Source: Entoloma clypeatum (lineage: Eukaryota; Basidiomycota; Agaricomycetes; Agaricales; Entolomataceae). From it: a stretch of DNA of 64,000 nucleotides. The number at the start of each line of letters is the position of its first letter. Position 1 is the stretch's first letter. Below the pieces are notes generated by a model. That model made no database searches. It worked only from the letters and a program-made list of their open reading frames with translations, and was not told where the DNA came from. The stretch covers positions 3,906,001-3,970,000 of the forward strand of contig OY751485.1 of the NCBI GenBank assembly GCA_963565915.1, in the 5' to 3' direction. Shown in pieces: positions 24,324-34,300 of the stretch. The position numbers and the translations under genes are program-made.

Positions 24324-25118
24324 TTATGCTCTACCTACGGTAGAGAACTGTATTATCTCATCCGTTTTTGACATTTCTGGGAGGTCAGAGTTGCCTGAGC
24401 TGCTATACAATTGGTGTTTGTGAGAGTTATCGATGCTTGAATGATGATGCCGTGCATGTGCATGAGGATGTGGGACGTGGTGCATTTGGCCCGGCGTATA
24501 AATGGTCGTAACCGAGGTAGGAGTACGGGAATACATGTTGTGTGAAGGAGGGACATGTGTAGCACCGGTACGAGAGTGGGATTGTGACAAGAGCTGATGA
24601 GGCTGGAGGTGATAGATAACAGCCATAGGATCTGGGCCTGTCGTGATGAAGGCGTCCTCATGGTCAGGCGGAATAGCCGGGGGGACGCCGTCTAAAAGAT
24701 CATCATCCTCCATATCTTGATCGTTGTCGGCATGAGGAGTGCTGATATGTGTCTGAGCAGGAAGCTTCTGAGCAGCGATTTCGTCTGCGGTGAGGAAGCG
24801 ACCACCAGGCCCCCGTGGACGCCGCATAGCGTGCTTATGGCGGGATTCATGGAGGTATGGCTAAACATGGCAGAGGTAGGAAAATGATTCATGTAATTAA
24901 CCAGGGATGCTGACCTTCCGCTGCCGAGAGAGACGATGGACCTCTTCAAGTCGGGCGCGAGCGACGCGACGTTTGAGAATGCGGAAATACTGCTTCGCAT
25001 TCACGTAGAGCGGCTCATCATCGATGGGCTGGTCCTCAGAGGTCTGGAAAACAGGTTGCTGGAATGCGAGATGTTGGCTGTCAAATTCAAGTTGATAGGT
25101 GGGAGGAAAGAGTTCCAT
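24324..25118 (-). CDS. HAP2: CCAAT-binding factor subunit NF-YA / HAP2
   Basis: The sequence-specific subunit of the trimeric CCAAT-binding factor; it joins HAP3/HAP5 and inserts into the minor groove. Exon 1 is 25118-24915 and exon 2 is 24860-24324, with a 54-bp GT-AG intron. The signature crosses the splice: [36 protein letters not shown] (subunit association), then [20 protein letters not shown] and [11 protein letters not shown] (DNA contact). The remaining C-terminus (about 145 aa) is His/Ser/Pro-rich. Length is 246 aa from ATG 25118; an upstream in-frame ATG at 25175 would add 19 residues and overlap the short divergent promoter, so the inner start is preferred. Confidence 0.94.
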
Positions 25119-25195
25119 CGCACACCTAAGTAAGTAATCGTAAAACTCAAGTAAGTAAGGGGGCTGAAGTGTCACATGTCACATGTCACACATCC
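25119..25195. promoter_or_regulatory. Short divergent promoter between HAP2 and THO1
   Basis: Only 77 bp separate the two start codons. The right part holds TCACATG repeated in tandem (about 25171-25188), giving two CACATG E-box-like sites. No TATA box is seen. Sharing by both genes is inferred from position only. Confidence 0.5.
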
Positions 25196-25854
25196 ATGCA
25201 AGACCTCAACGGTAAACTCAAACTCCTCAAAGTCGTGGACCTCAAGGCCATCCTTGCAAAGGCCAACGTTACCGTCGCCCCAAGGGCCAACAAAGCGGAT
25301 CTCATATCAAAGATAATCGCCTCCCAAGCTGCCCTCGACGTATATTACAGCCTGTATCCAGCGTCGGAGAAGTTGGTTGTCCAACCTGTATCTTGCCTAT
25401 CTTTATGCAGTACAGACGCGGGGAAACCAAGTACAGCAGTTGAGCCAACCTCCACGCGGCCTCTAGCAACCACAATTTCTCCCGCTCCTCGACCAGCCGA
25501 GAAGAGCAGCAAGACGGATGACACAGAGGCGGAAAAACGCAGAAAGCGTGCTGCGCGCTTTGGCATTGCGCTTGCAGAGTCCCCAAACCCGAATATTAGG
25601 CAGGCCACGACTTCTATCGAGGTACGTCCTATAAATACCGCCTATCTCATATATTTATTCGTTCAAACATAGGACATTGAGAAGCTCAACGCCAGGGCAG
25701 CTCGTTTTGGGACAACGGCCAAGAAGCGCACAGCGCCGATGGAGAAATTTGATCCCCAAGAAACGGAGAAGCGGAGGAAGAGGGCGGAGCGTTTTAACGG
25801 AGTGAGTTCGTTGTCTAGCACCTCATCTACATTGTTAATGTCATATAGGTTTAA
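25196..25854 (+). CDS. THO1: SAP-domain THO1/SARNP-like protein
   Basis: Exons 25196-25621, 25673-25801 and 25849-25854 join in phase to 186 aa; introns are 51 and 47 bp. The N-terminal SAP domain is clear (LKLLKVVDLKAILAKANVTV, ADLISKIIASQAALDVYY) and would bind nucleic acid. The C-terminal half carries repeated EKRRKRAARFG / EKRRKRAERFN basic blocks and a NARAARFGT variant, the hallmark of Tho1/SARNP (CIP29), which binds nascent mRNA and the Sub2 helicase in export-particle assembly. The last exon is only two codons (Val-stop), so the exact end is less certain. Divergent from HAP2. Confidence 0.85.
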
Positions 25855-26059
25855 TGGAACCCTGTGTCCTGATCACGTGACATGACACCTGCTCCCACTT
25901 CTCCAATTCACCAACCTCTATCTCTTTCATATTGCTGTTTAGTCTGTGCCACTGAATCAATCAATCTTCAGTATCATTTCTGTTGTTTCTTGTATTACAG
26001 TAATTTGCAGAACATAAGACATTCAACAATTTTTTTTTTGAAATTGTGCTGATTTGAAT

Positions 26060-26290
26060 GTGTGGGCCATTGCTCTAGACAGTGCATGGCTATACTCATC
26101 TTCAAGTCCCTGTGCCTGTTCTTCAAAGCTGGAGAGCAGTTACACATTCACTGTGATCTTGATGCTAAAGACAATGTCTTCACTGATAAGACTGTCACAC
26201 ATTCTGCTGGCATCACACTCGAGGAAGACTCTTTTGAAGACTCTTTTGAAGGTAGTGGACTGGAGGTGGAAGGACAGAGGTGATCTATAA
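26060..26290 (+). pseudogene. LINE-derived fragment
   Basis: The frame LFFKAGEQLHIHCDLDAKDN, VFTDKTVTHSAGITLEEDSF matches, residue by residue with few changes, PFFKQGGQLHIHCDLNAEDN, VFTNKAVIHSTGIALKEDPL encoded on the minus strand inside the LINE at 62.6-62.8 kb. It is a short isolated piece. The surrounding 25855-26374 has no other gene; an ATCACGTGAC E-box is at about 25871. Confidence 0.6.
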
Positions 26291-26524
26291 GACAAAAGAG
26301 AGAACCTCAGACATGATGAATGGTGATCAGGGGGTGCAGTGCCTGCCTCACTGATCTCATGTGTCCTGTGCTGTTGTCATAACCATATGATTCACATCTG
26401 ACTTATCTGATGACTCCGATGATTCATCCAATCCAACATCCGCTCTGATGATATCATCAGGAAAATATCCAATACTACTTGGATGCTACTTGAAGTGCTT
26501 TTGGCAGCCAAAGGTGCTTCAAGT

Positions 26525-26712
26525 CAGTTCCAAGAGAAGGCTTGGGCTTAAGTAGGACTTAAATGCTACTTAAAGCTACTTTCTCCAGACTTAGGCTGAT
26601 TTGGAACATTTTGAAAATAATCACAGAATTTTTCAAGTTGGCCCAAGTCCCATAAAAGTAGGTTTAAGTAGCATTTAAGTCCTACTTAAGCCCAAGCCTC
26701 CCCTTGGAACTG
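26525..26712. mobile_element. Foldback MITE
   Basis: About 188 bp with long terminal inverted repeats of about 50 bp: CAGTTCCAAG..., then GGCTTGGGCTTAAGTAGGAC at 26538 and its exact complement ending at 26699. The 35-bp core is a perfect inverted repeat. No coding capacity. It sits within the larger composite element and has related sequence motifs. Confidence 0.7.
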
Positions 26713-27399
26713 CATTAGCAAAAAGTCAATTTTCCTAATCCACACTTGAGCTACTTGAAAATTGTCTTGGAACTTTCTTGGAACCAATGTGGCACTTCAA
26801 GTGTCTTTCAAGACAACCTATTCTCAAGACGAGCCAAGAAAGATCTCCATCTTGAGGTCTACTTGAAGCTCTTGAAGTTTTGGCCCAAGTCAGCCAAGAG
26901 ATCTCAAGACCCTCACAAGAAATTGCCCAACACTCATATCAGAATTTCTGGCTGCCAAGATAATATCAAGAAGATCAAGATAACTTATCAAGACAACAAA
27001 GACATCTTTGACACCTCATCAAGATAAATCATTGAGACATTAAAAATTCAAGCAATAATCAAGACTTCCAAGATGCTTGTCAAGACACTATCTGGTTTTC
27101 AAGTCACAATCAAAAGCAGCTTCAAGATCATATCAAGTGGGCCTGAGCAGAATGCAATCAAATTATTGAAATTATTGAGCTGATATATCGGCTACTAATC
27201 TATGCGGGGGTACGGAATAACTGTGGGACCTTGTGGTTGTGGGGGTGCACACGCGACCCCCCTTCCTCCTCATGCGCACATCATGTTGCGTCCCAGTGCC
27301 CTGGCGTTCATGGACCTCCCAGCCTATCTTCCCTTCTCTGGCCACTGCCTTTGTCTCCCGCGCCATTTGGCAGACGGGTAGATGGAGTATGGGATGGTG

Positions 27400-27700
27400 G
27401 GCACAAGTTGACACCATTGGGCATGAAGGGGGGAAGTTGGGTGTGAGTGGGGGCCATTGGGCATGAGTGAGGGCCGTTTGGCATGAGTTGAGGTCGTTGG
27501 GTGCAAGTGGCGGCAGTTGGGCACAAAGAGAGGCCCATTGAGCATGAGTCAAGGTTATTGCATGTGAAGGGGGCAGTTGAGCATGAGTGAGGGCCGTTGG
27601 GCGCGAGTTGAAGTTGTTGGACATGAGGGGGGGCCATTGGGCAAGAAGGTGGGCAGTTGGGCATGAGTGATGTTGGGTTGTTGGGCGCAAAGGGGGGCAA
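27400..27700. repeat. G-rich minisatellite array, forward
   Basis: Degenerate about 30-bp units containing GTTGGGCATGAGT and GAGGGCC. Related to 8640-9330 in the hAT-like element. Confidence 0.7.
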
Positions 27701-28009
27701 AGATCAGTGCTTATCTATATAGGGGGGTCCGTAGCCCTCGTTCAAATGGAGGGAGGGGGCATCAACTGAGGAGAAAGGTGGAGAGAGGTGATGGGGGGGG
27801 AAAAAAAGATGTGGGTGGATGTTGTTATATAATTGGCAGGTTCTGATCACAGGCACCAGAACTTGCCTACCTCAGCAACGGCCAAAAGTCAAAGAATATT
27901 CCAAGTTCCCCATTGTCGCCTTCCCTCCCCCCATCACTTCCTTTCTCTACTCCCTCTTCCTCAGTCAATGCCCCCTCTATGGACCCCCCTAGATAGGTAA
28001 GCACTGACC

Positions 28010-28300
28010 TTTGCCCTCCTTTGTGTCCAACAACCCAACAACCCTCACTCATGCCCAACTGCCCCTCTTCTTGCCCAATAGCCCCCCCTTGTGCCCAATG
28101 GCCCTCACTCATGCCCAGCAGCATCAACTCATGGCCAACTGCCCTCTTCATGCACAATGTCCTCGACTCGTGCTCAATGGCCTCCCTTTGCGCCCAACTG
28201 CCACCACTCATGCCCAACAATCTCAACTCATGCCCAACAATCTCAACTCATGCCCAACAACCTCAACTCACGACCAATGGCCCTCACTTACGCCCAAATG
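28010..28300. repeat. Minisatellite array, inverted copy
   Basis: Units such as ACTCATGCCCAAC repeat at about 20-30 bp; two 20-bp units near 28215-28255 are identical. This is the reverse complement of the 27.4-27.7 kb array, so the two form a large imperfect inverted repeat with about 300 bp between. Confidence 0.7.
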
Positions 28301-28329
28301 GCGGGACACAGGGGAACCGTGGGACATGC

Positions 28330-28770
28330 AGGAATGGTGGAGGAATGGCGCAGAACCTGCAAGAATGACAGGGCACACATGAGGGACGGGCGAGGGGATG
28401 CAGGAACAGCAGCAGGCACACAAGAAACAGCACACGAGATGCCAGAATAGTGGGGCACATGAGAACAACACACAAGAACAGTGGGGGCATGCAGGAATGG
28501 TGGGACACATGGCAATGGTGAGATATGCAGAAATGGTGGGATAGCACAGAATACACAAGAACGGCGGGGCATGCATGAGAAACGGTCAGGCATAGAATGG
28601 CAGGGCACATGAGAACAACATGTGAGAATGGTGGGGACATCCAGGAATGTGAGGACCAAACAACACAGGACATGTGAGAATGGCAGGGAACGTCACAGAA
28701 CATGTGAGAACGGCCAGGCACATGGGAGAAACAGCACCCAAGATGCGAGAATGGCGGCTGGTGCATGGGA
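28330..28770. repeat. Second minisatellite, different unit
   Basis: Degenerate about 25-35-bp units around AGAACGGCAGGGCACATG / ACATGTGAGAATGG. Open frames across it are repeat artefacts. Confidence 0.6.
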
Positions 28771-29858
28771 AGCATGCATAGGGGCGGGGGACCTGCCATT
28801 AGACATACATGAAGTGTACTTACCCTGGTAAGCACCTGGGGATGGCTCACAAGTTTATTTTTTTTGTACATTTTCACCATAGCACAATATTTGAGACATT
28901 TTCACATTATAATTTGACTGATGAGTACCAACTTGAAAACATTGTTGTATTACTTGAGGCAGGGTCTGTACATGATACTGCTTGAAAACACTTGGAGATG
29001 TCTTGGAAGACTGAAGATGGGTAGATTTCTTGAATGCTTGGATATGTCTTGAAAGGTGTCTTGGAATACTTGAGCATTGAAAGGGCCAAGACAGTGTCAA
29101 GAACAATGAAATTCTCTTGGAAATCATGAACCCTTGAGAGCCTTGAGAGGTATCTTGAGAGTCTTGAATGCCTTGAACACCATCTTGAGATCTTGGCAAT
29201 CCCTCACGAAACTCCAAGACACTTCAAGAAAAGTTCAAGTAAAAAGACATTTTGCTGATGTGACTTAAAGTGCCTTTGGCCTCCAAGTCTCAAAAAAGTA
29301 GCTTTCAAGTAGCTTCCAAGGGGAGACCCCTTTTGCTGATGATTCTATTTATGTTTGATTATACTTCTACTATATAACATTTCAACCATACTTACAAGTA
29401 GACACATGTTGTTTACTTTTCATTTGCTACTCTCCGTACTCCAAATGTTCCAATGGTCAACTCCAATATCTGCACATCACTTATGGTAATACTAATCATT
29501 TTAGTTTACTATAAATAGTGTACCAAATCTGTTGTAGAACCTCAGTTCAAATATCATAGGTTACACCTCATTCACATCCGCCTCTACTTGCCTTTGAGCA
29601 TTCTCTCCGTCACCTCCACTCATCTGCACTTCCACTCATTTGACATTCATCAATCCAAAATTGAGGACCATTAAAAGAGTGGGGTGCAACACACAAGTTG
29701 AAGTCAGGTCCTTTCTGCCAGATGTCGCATCTGTTGCATCTGCATATCCGTTACTCTGCTCCAACTCATCCAATGTTTTCTGACATTGAAAAATATGCTA
29801 TGTGACAGTATATTTGAACTACCACCATTCTTTGATTTATCCAACAACCTCTACCCAC

Positions 29859-31331
29859 ATGTCTCAAACTTGTAATACAGTTTGAACCACTAGAACTGCT
29901 CGTGCAGCAGCAGAATGTTTGTCATCCACACCACACTCTGCTTTCCTTCGAGGCACATGCAATGTAATCATTACTAGTGTTTGAAAGTCCAGTCCAGTCC
30001 GGTTTTTAAACCCAGTCCAGTTTGTGACCAGTTCATAGGTTTAAACCTATAAAACCAGGCAAAACCTATGAAACTGGACTGAACCAGGCCAAAGTTCAAC
30101 TATTCTGAAGAAGGAAAGACTGGACCAGTGGCAAAGTCCAGTCCAGTTCAGGTCTCAAACCAAATTTTAGGACTGGACTTCGAAACACTAACCATTACCT
30201 CTTGAGAAACCACAGGATCAACATCCACTCCTACCCCTGGACCATCCGTTTCTCCGCCTTCTTCCAATCAGCTCCCACCACTTCCCCCTAGCCCTCCAAT
30301 CCCACCAATGAAACCCTCTGCACCTCCAAATTTTGGTATATTCGGTGGACCTCCAGAAGGATCTCCTCCTCCCTCCAACGCTGGTTTACATGGAGATTTG
30401 GACAACTCCAATTCCAATCCAGATCAGGAACCCAATCTAGCTGAAGCTATTATGCTTATGACCAAAGAGTTGAAATATCATGATATGAAGAAAAAAAAGT
30501 TGTATGCCCAAGAACCAGATACCTTTGATAGATCTGATCCGCGCAAACTTTCCACATTCATTTTACAATGCAAACTCTACTTCTCCGACAATGACAACTT
30601 CCAGTCAGAACCTTCTCAAGTCAACTTTGCTATGTCCTACTTCCACGGCACAACACTTGAATTCTTTGAATCCTTCATTCTTGACAACAATGAACCCAAT
30701 TGGTGGGGTTCTTTCCCTGACTTTGTCCGACTTCTCTGCTCTGAGTTTGATACCATTGACCCTCAGGGTGAAGCTGAAGAACAGTTGGACAACCTTTGGA
30801 TGAAGGAAAATCAAAAGATATTGAAGTACAACGTTGAATTCCAACGTCTTGCTACCAAGACTGACGGGGATGAAAACTCCCTCCGACACCGCTCCTACGT
30901 CGGACTTCCAGATCGGATCAAGGACATCCTCTCCCAACAACCCAAGATCAAGTCAAACTATTGACACTCGCTACTAGAAACATCAACAAGAGAAATCCAG
31001 AACTGATAAACCCACTCCCAAGTCTGACAAGAAACCATCTGCTCCGAACCAATCCACCACACAAACATCATCATCCAAACCATCTGCTCCTGCTACCACT
31101 TCCACTCAGAAATCTGACCTCTCCAGTAAATTAGGCAAAGATGGCAAACTGACATATCAAGAATGCAAACATTGTTTTGATAATAATCTTTGCTTATTCT
31201 GTGGTAGTGTCAGACACACTGTCAAGAACTGTTCCAAGTCCATCTCCTATGTTTCCAAGGCTAAAGAGAAGGCCACCCAAGTTGGCACTCAATTCAAGGA
31301 TAAAGATAAGGAGATTGAGTCAAAAAAAATA
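29859..31331 (+). pseudogene. Gag of gypsy B copy 1
   Basis: ATG 29859 matches the gag start of copy 2 (MSQT.NTV) but an early TGA follows (29883 area), a 216-bp MITE interrupts it, and a deletion and stop occur after QQPKIKSNY (30964). The capsid region is readable: TFDRSDPRKLSTFILQCKLYF, FFESFILDNNEPNWWGSFPD, ILKYNVEFQRLATKTDGDEN. The zinc knuckle reads CLFCGSVRHTVKNC, where copy 2 has CLFCGSVGHAVKDC. Not functional. Confidence 0.85.
29975..30190. mobile_element. hAT-type MITE, 216 bp
   Basis: Terminal inverted repeats TAGTGTTTGAAAGTCCAGTC (left) and, reverse-complemented, TAGTGTTTCGAAGTCCAGTC (right). Flanked by 8-bp ATCATTAC / ACCATTAC (one mismatch). The paralogous site in copy 2 (39779-39791, GTAACCATTACCCC) is empty, which confirms both ends and the duplication. 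Same end motif as the element at 8462 and the partial copy at 37441. Confidence 0.9.
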
Positions 31332-34300
31332 GGCAGTGGTTCTCATGAAGCATGGTCTGAGGACTGCATTGACTCTCTCCATGCCTCCACTCCCATCCAA
31401 CTCAATGTGTCCGCTCTCTCCAATCTGAACTCTTTACATATCAATATCTCATCTTCTTTTTTCTCTTCAGATTCTGTCCCAGCACTTGTTGATACAGGCT
31501 CTACCCATTGTTTCATTGACAATAACTTTTCCTCTGCTTATGATCTTTCAACCTCTGCTATTCCATCTTTAGAACTAAAGCTTTTCAATGGTTCTTCTAA
31601 CATGTTTATCACTCAAGTTGTAACAATACCTATATGTTTTCCTTCAGGTGAATCATTTGAACAGGATTTTTATGTTACTCCGCTCGACTCCGCTTCTTCC
31701 ATGGTTCTTGGATACAACTGGCTCACCTGCCACAATTCTATGATTGATTGGGTATTAGGCAGTATCACTTTCCATTTACGGATGCAAAAAGAGCTGTTTC
31801 CGACATTGACATCAACCCCCTCCCAAGGCAGGACAGCTACACTTCCTCCTCCAGAACCTCCAATCAAATCTCTGCAGATTTCAATCATCAACACAGCCAC
31901 ATTTATGAGGGCATGCAAATTGCCTGGTATACAATCCTTTCGACTTCACCTTTTGACTCCCTCCGTTTCCGCTCACTCCGCATCCGCTTCCGACACCCCC
32001 GACTTGACAAACGTACCCGAAGAATACCACGACTATGCTGACGTCTTCAGTAAAGGAAAAGCAGACACTCTTCCACCCCACCGTCCCTACGACCTCAAAA
32101 TCGAACTTGAAGAGGGCTCCGCTCCTCCGTTCGGTCCGATCTACTCCCTTTCACAAACCGAACTCAATGCCCTCCGTGAATTCATTGACGAACACCTCAC
32201 CATTGGATTCATCCGACCCTCTTCCTCCCCGCACGGTGCTCCCGTCCTTTTTGTTCGTAAAAAGGATGGCTCCCTTCGTCTTTGCGTCGATTTCTGTGGT
32301 CTTAACAAAATCTCAAAGAAGGACCGATATCCGCTTCCGCTCATATCCGACCTTCTCCAGACCGCTGGAAAAGCCAGTGTTTATACGGCTCTTGACCTCC
32401 GACACGCCTATCACCTCGTCCGCATAGCAGAAGGAGATGAATGGAAAACCGCCTTCCGCACGCGCTATGGGTCTTTTGAATGGCTTGTCATGCCATTTGG
32501 ACTCACCAACTCCCCAGCCGTTTTTCAACGCTTCATGAACGACATCTTCCACGACCTGCTTGATAAGTATGTTACCATATATCTCGACGACATCCTCATC
32601 TACTCCGACTCTCCCTCCGAGCATTGGAAGCATGTCTGCGAAGTCCCCCGACGGCTCCGACAACACGGCTTATATGCACGTGCAGACAAATGCGAGTTTT
32701 CTCTGGATACTGTTGAATACCTTGGCTTTATCCTCTCTCCGACAGGCCTCCGCATGTCGGATAAGAAAGTCAAAATTATTCAAGATTGGCCTGAACCAAG
32801 GAAGGTCAAAGACATTCAGTCTTTCTTAGGTTTTGCCAATTTTTATCGACGATTCATTCCTTACTACTCCAAAATCACTGTTCCGCTCACTCGACTCACC
32901 CGCAAAAACACACAATGGCACTTCTCCGACTCCGCTCGCGAATCTTTCAAAACTTTGAAGAAAGCCTTTACCACGGCACCTGTTCTTACGCATTGGATTC
33001 CTGACAGCCCTATTATTGTCAAAACCGATGCCTCCGACTATGCTTTGGGTGTGATCCTCTCCATCCGCACCTCCGACGACGAAATCCATCTGGTCACTTT
33101 CCACTCCCGCACCTTTACATCTTCTGAGTTAAACTATGACACCCACGACAAAGAACTATTAGCGATCCATGATGCATTCAAGGTTTGGTGTCACTACCTT
33201 GAAGGCTCCGCTGCTCCAATTGATGTCATAACGGACCACAAAAATCTTGAGTACTTTTCTACTACCAAGATTTTATCACGTCGACAAGCTCGTTGGTCCG
33301 AATACCTCTGCCAGTTCAATCTCGTCATCCGGTTCCGCCCTGGCCGTTTAGGTACGAAGCCCGATCTTTTAAGTAGACGATGGGACATCTACCCTAAAGA
33401 GGGAAATAGCGACTATTCGTCCATCAACCCAAGCAACTTCAAACCCATCTTCACACAAGAACAGCTCACCACTTCACTTCGCGCAACAGAGTTATATACA
33501 CCCGTCCTCTGTGCCACAATCATCATGGATACAGATCAGCTCCGCTCCGACATCCTCTCCGCTCTTCCGACCGATCCCATTTATACCTCTTTCCTTGACA
33601 ATCCTAATCCACGCTGGATCGTGAATGAAGCAGGTTATCTACTCCACAATGGACGTATCTACGTTCCCGACTCATCCGACCTCCGTCTCCGCATCCTCCG
33701 CAATAAGCACGACCATATCCTCGCTGGACACCCTGGTCAAAATAAGACTATTAGTCTTATCCAACGAGAATACACTTGGCCTGGAATGCGCGACTTCGTC
33801 AAAAAGTATTGCAAGTCATGTACCACTTGTATGCGCGCCAAACCCCAATGTCATAAACCCTACGGTCTGCTTAAACAACTCCCTATTCCTGAACGTCCCT
33901 GGCATTCTATTTCCATGGATTTCATTGAACCCCTTCTGACATCCGCTGGCTCCGATGCGATTCTGGTCATTGTAGACCGCCTCGCTAAACAAGGCATATT
34001 CATCCCTACCACCATTAATTGCACATCCGAAGACCTAGCAAACCTTTTCGTGCTTCACGTCTTTTCCAAGCACGGAGTTCCGCAAAACGTCACATCCGAT
34101 CGCGGACCTGAATTCGTCTCCCATTTTTTCCGCTCTCTTGCAAAAGCCCTCGATATGAGACTTCACTTCACTTCTGGATATCACCCTGAAGGCGATGGTC
34201 AAACCGAACGCACCAACCAGACACTCGAACAATACCTCCGCATTTTCTGCAACTACCAGCAAGACAACTGGTCCGCTTTGCTTCCGCTTGCGGAGTTCGC

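Larger units (their letters stand above)
26453..29335. mobile_element. Composite inverted-repeat element inside gypsy LTR
   Basis: Ends share inverted sequence of the type CTTGGAAGCTACTTGAAAGC (left about 26478-26500; right, reverse-complemented, about 29324-29280). Subterminal zones of several hundred bp on both sides are rich in CTTGAA/TCAAGA in opposite orientation (26.75-27.12 and 28.87-29.23 kb). A candidate 8-bp duplication CTGATGAT flanks it (26445-26452, 29336-29343), matching the break in the LTR. No transposase is seen. The interior contains minisatellites and a smaller foldback MITE. Exact ends are uncertain by about 10 bp. Confidence 0.6.
26375..29807 (+). repeat. 5' LTR of gypsy B copy 1, split by a 2.9-kb insertion
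   Basis: 26375-26452 matches the first about 80 bp of the LTR (TGTCATAACCATATGATTCA), and 29344-29807 matches the rest, ending GCTATGTGACA. Compared with the 3' LTR, many CG dinucleotides have become TG or CA (for example CCGACG to CCAATG), and the LTR is about 10 percent diverged by eye. Confidence 0.85.

Noticed and set aside
24353..25000. Additional minus-strand frames overlapping HAP2
   Set aside because: Out of frame with the NF-YA signature and without conserved content.
27172..28880. Several Pro/Cys-rich open frames of 100-200 codons
   Set aside because: Products of the tandem arrays (repeated Pro-Asn-Cys-Pro units); equally long in multiple frames, so not genes.
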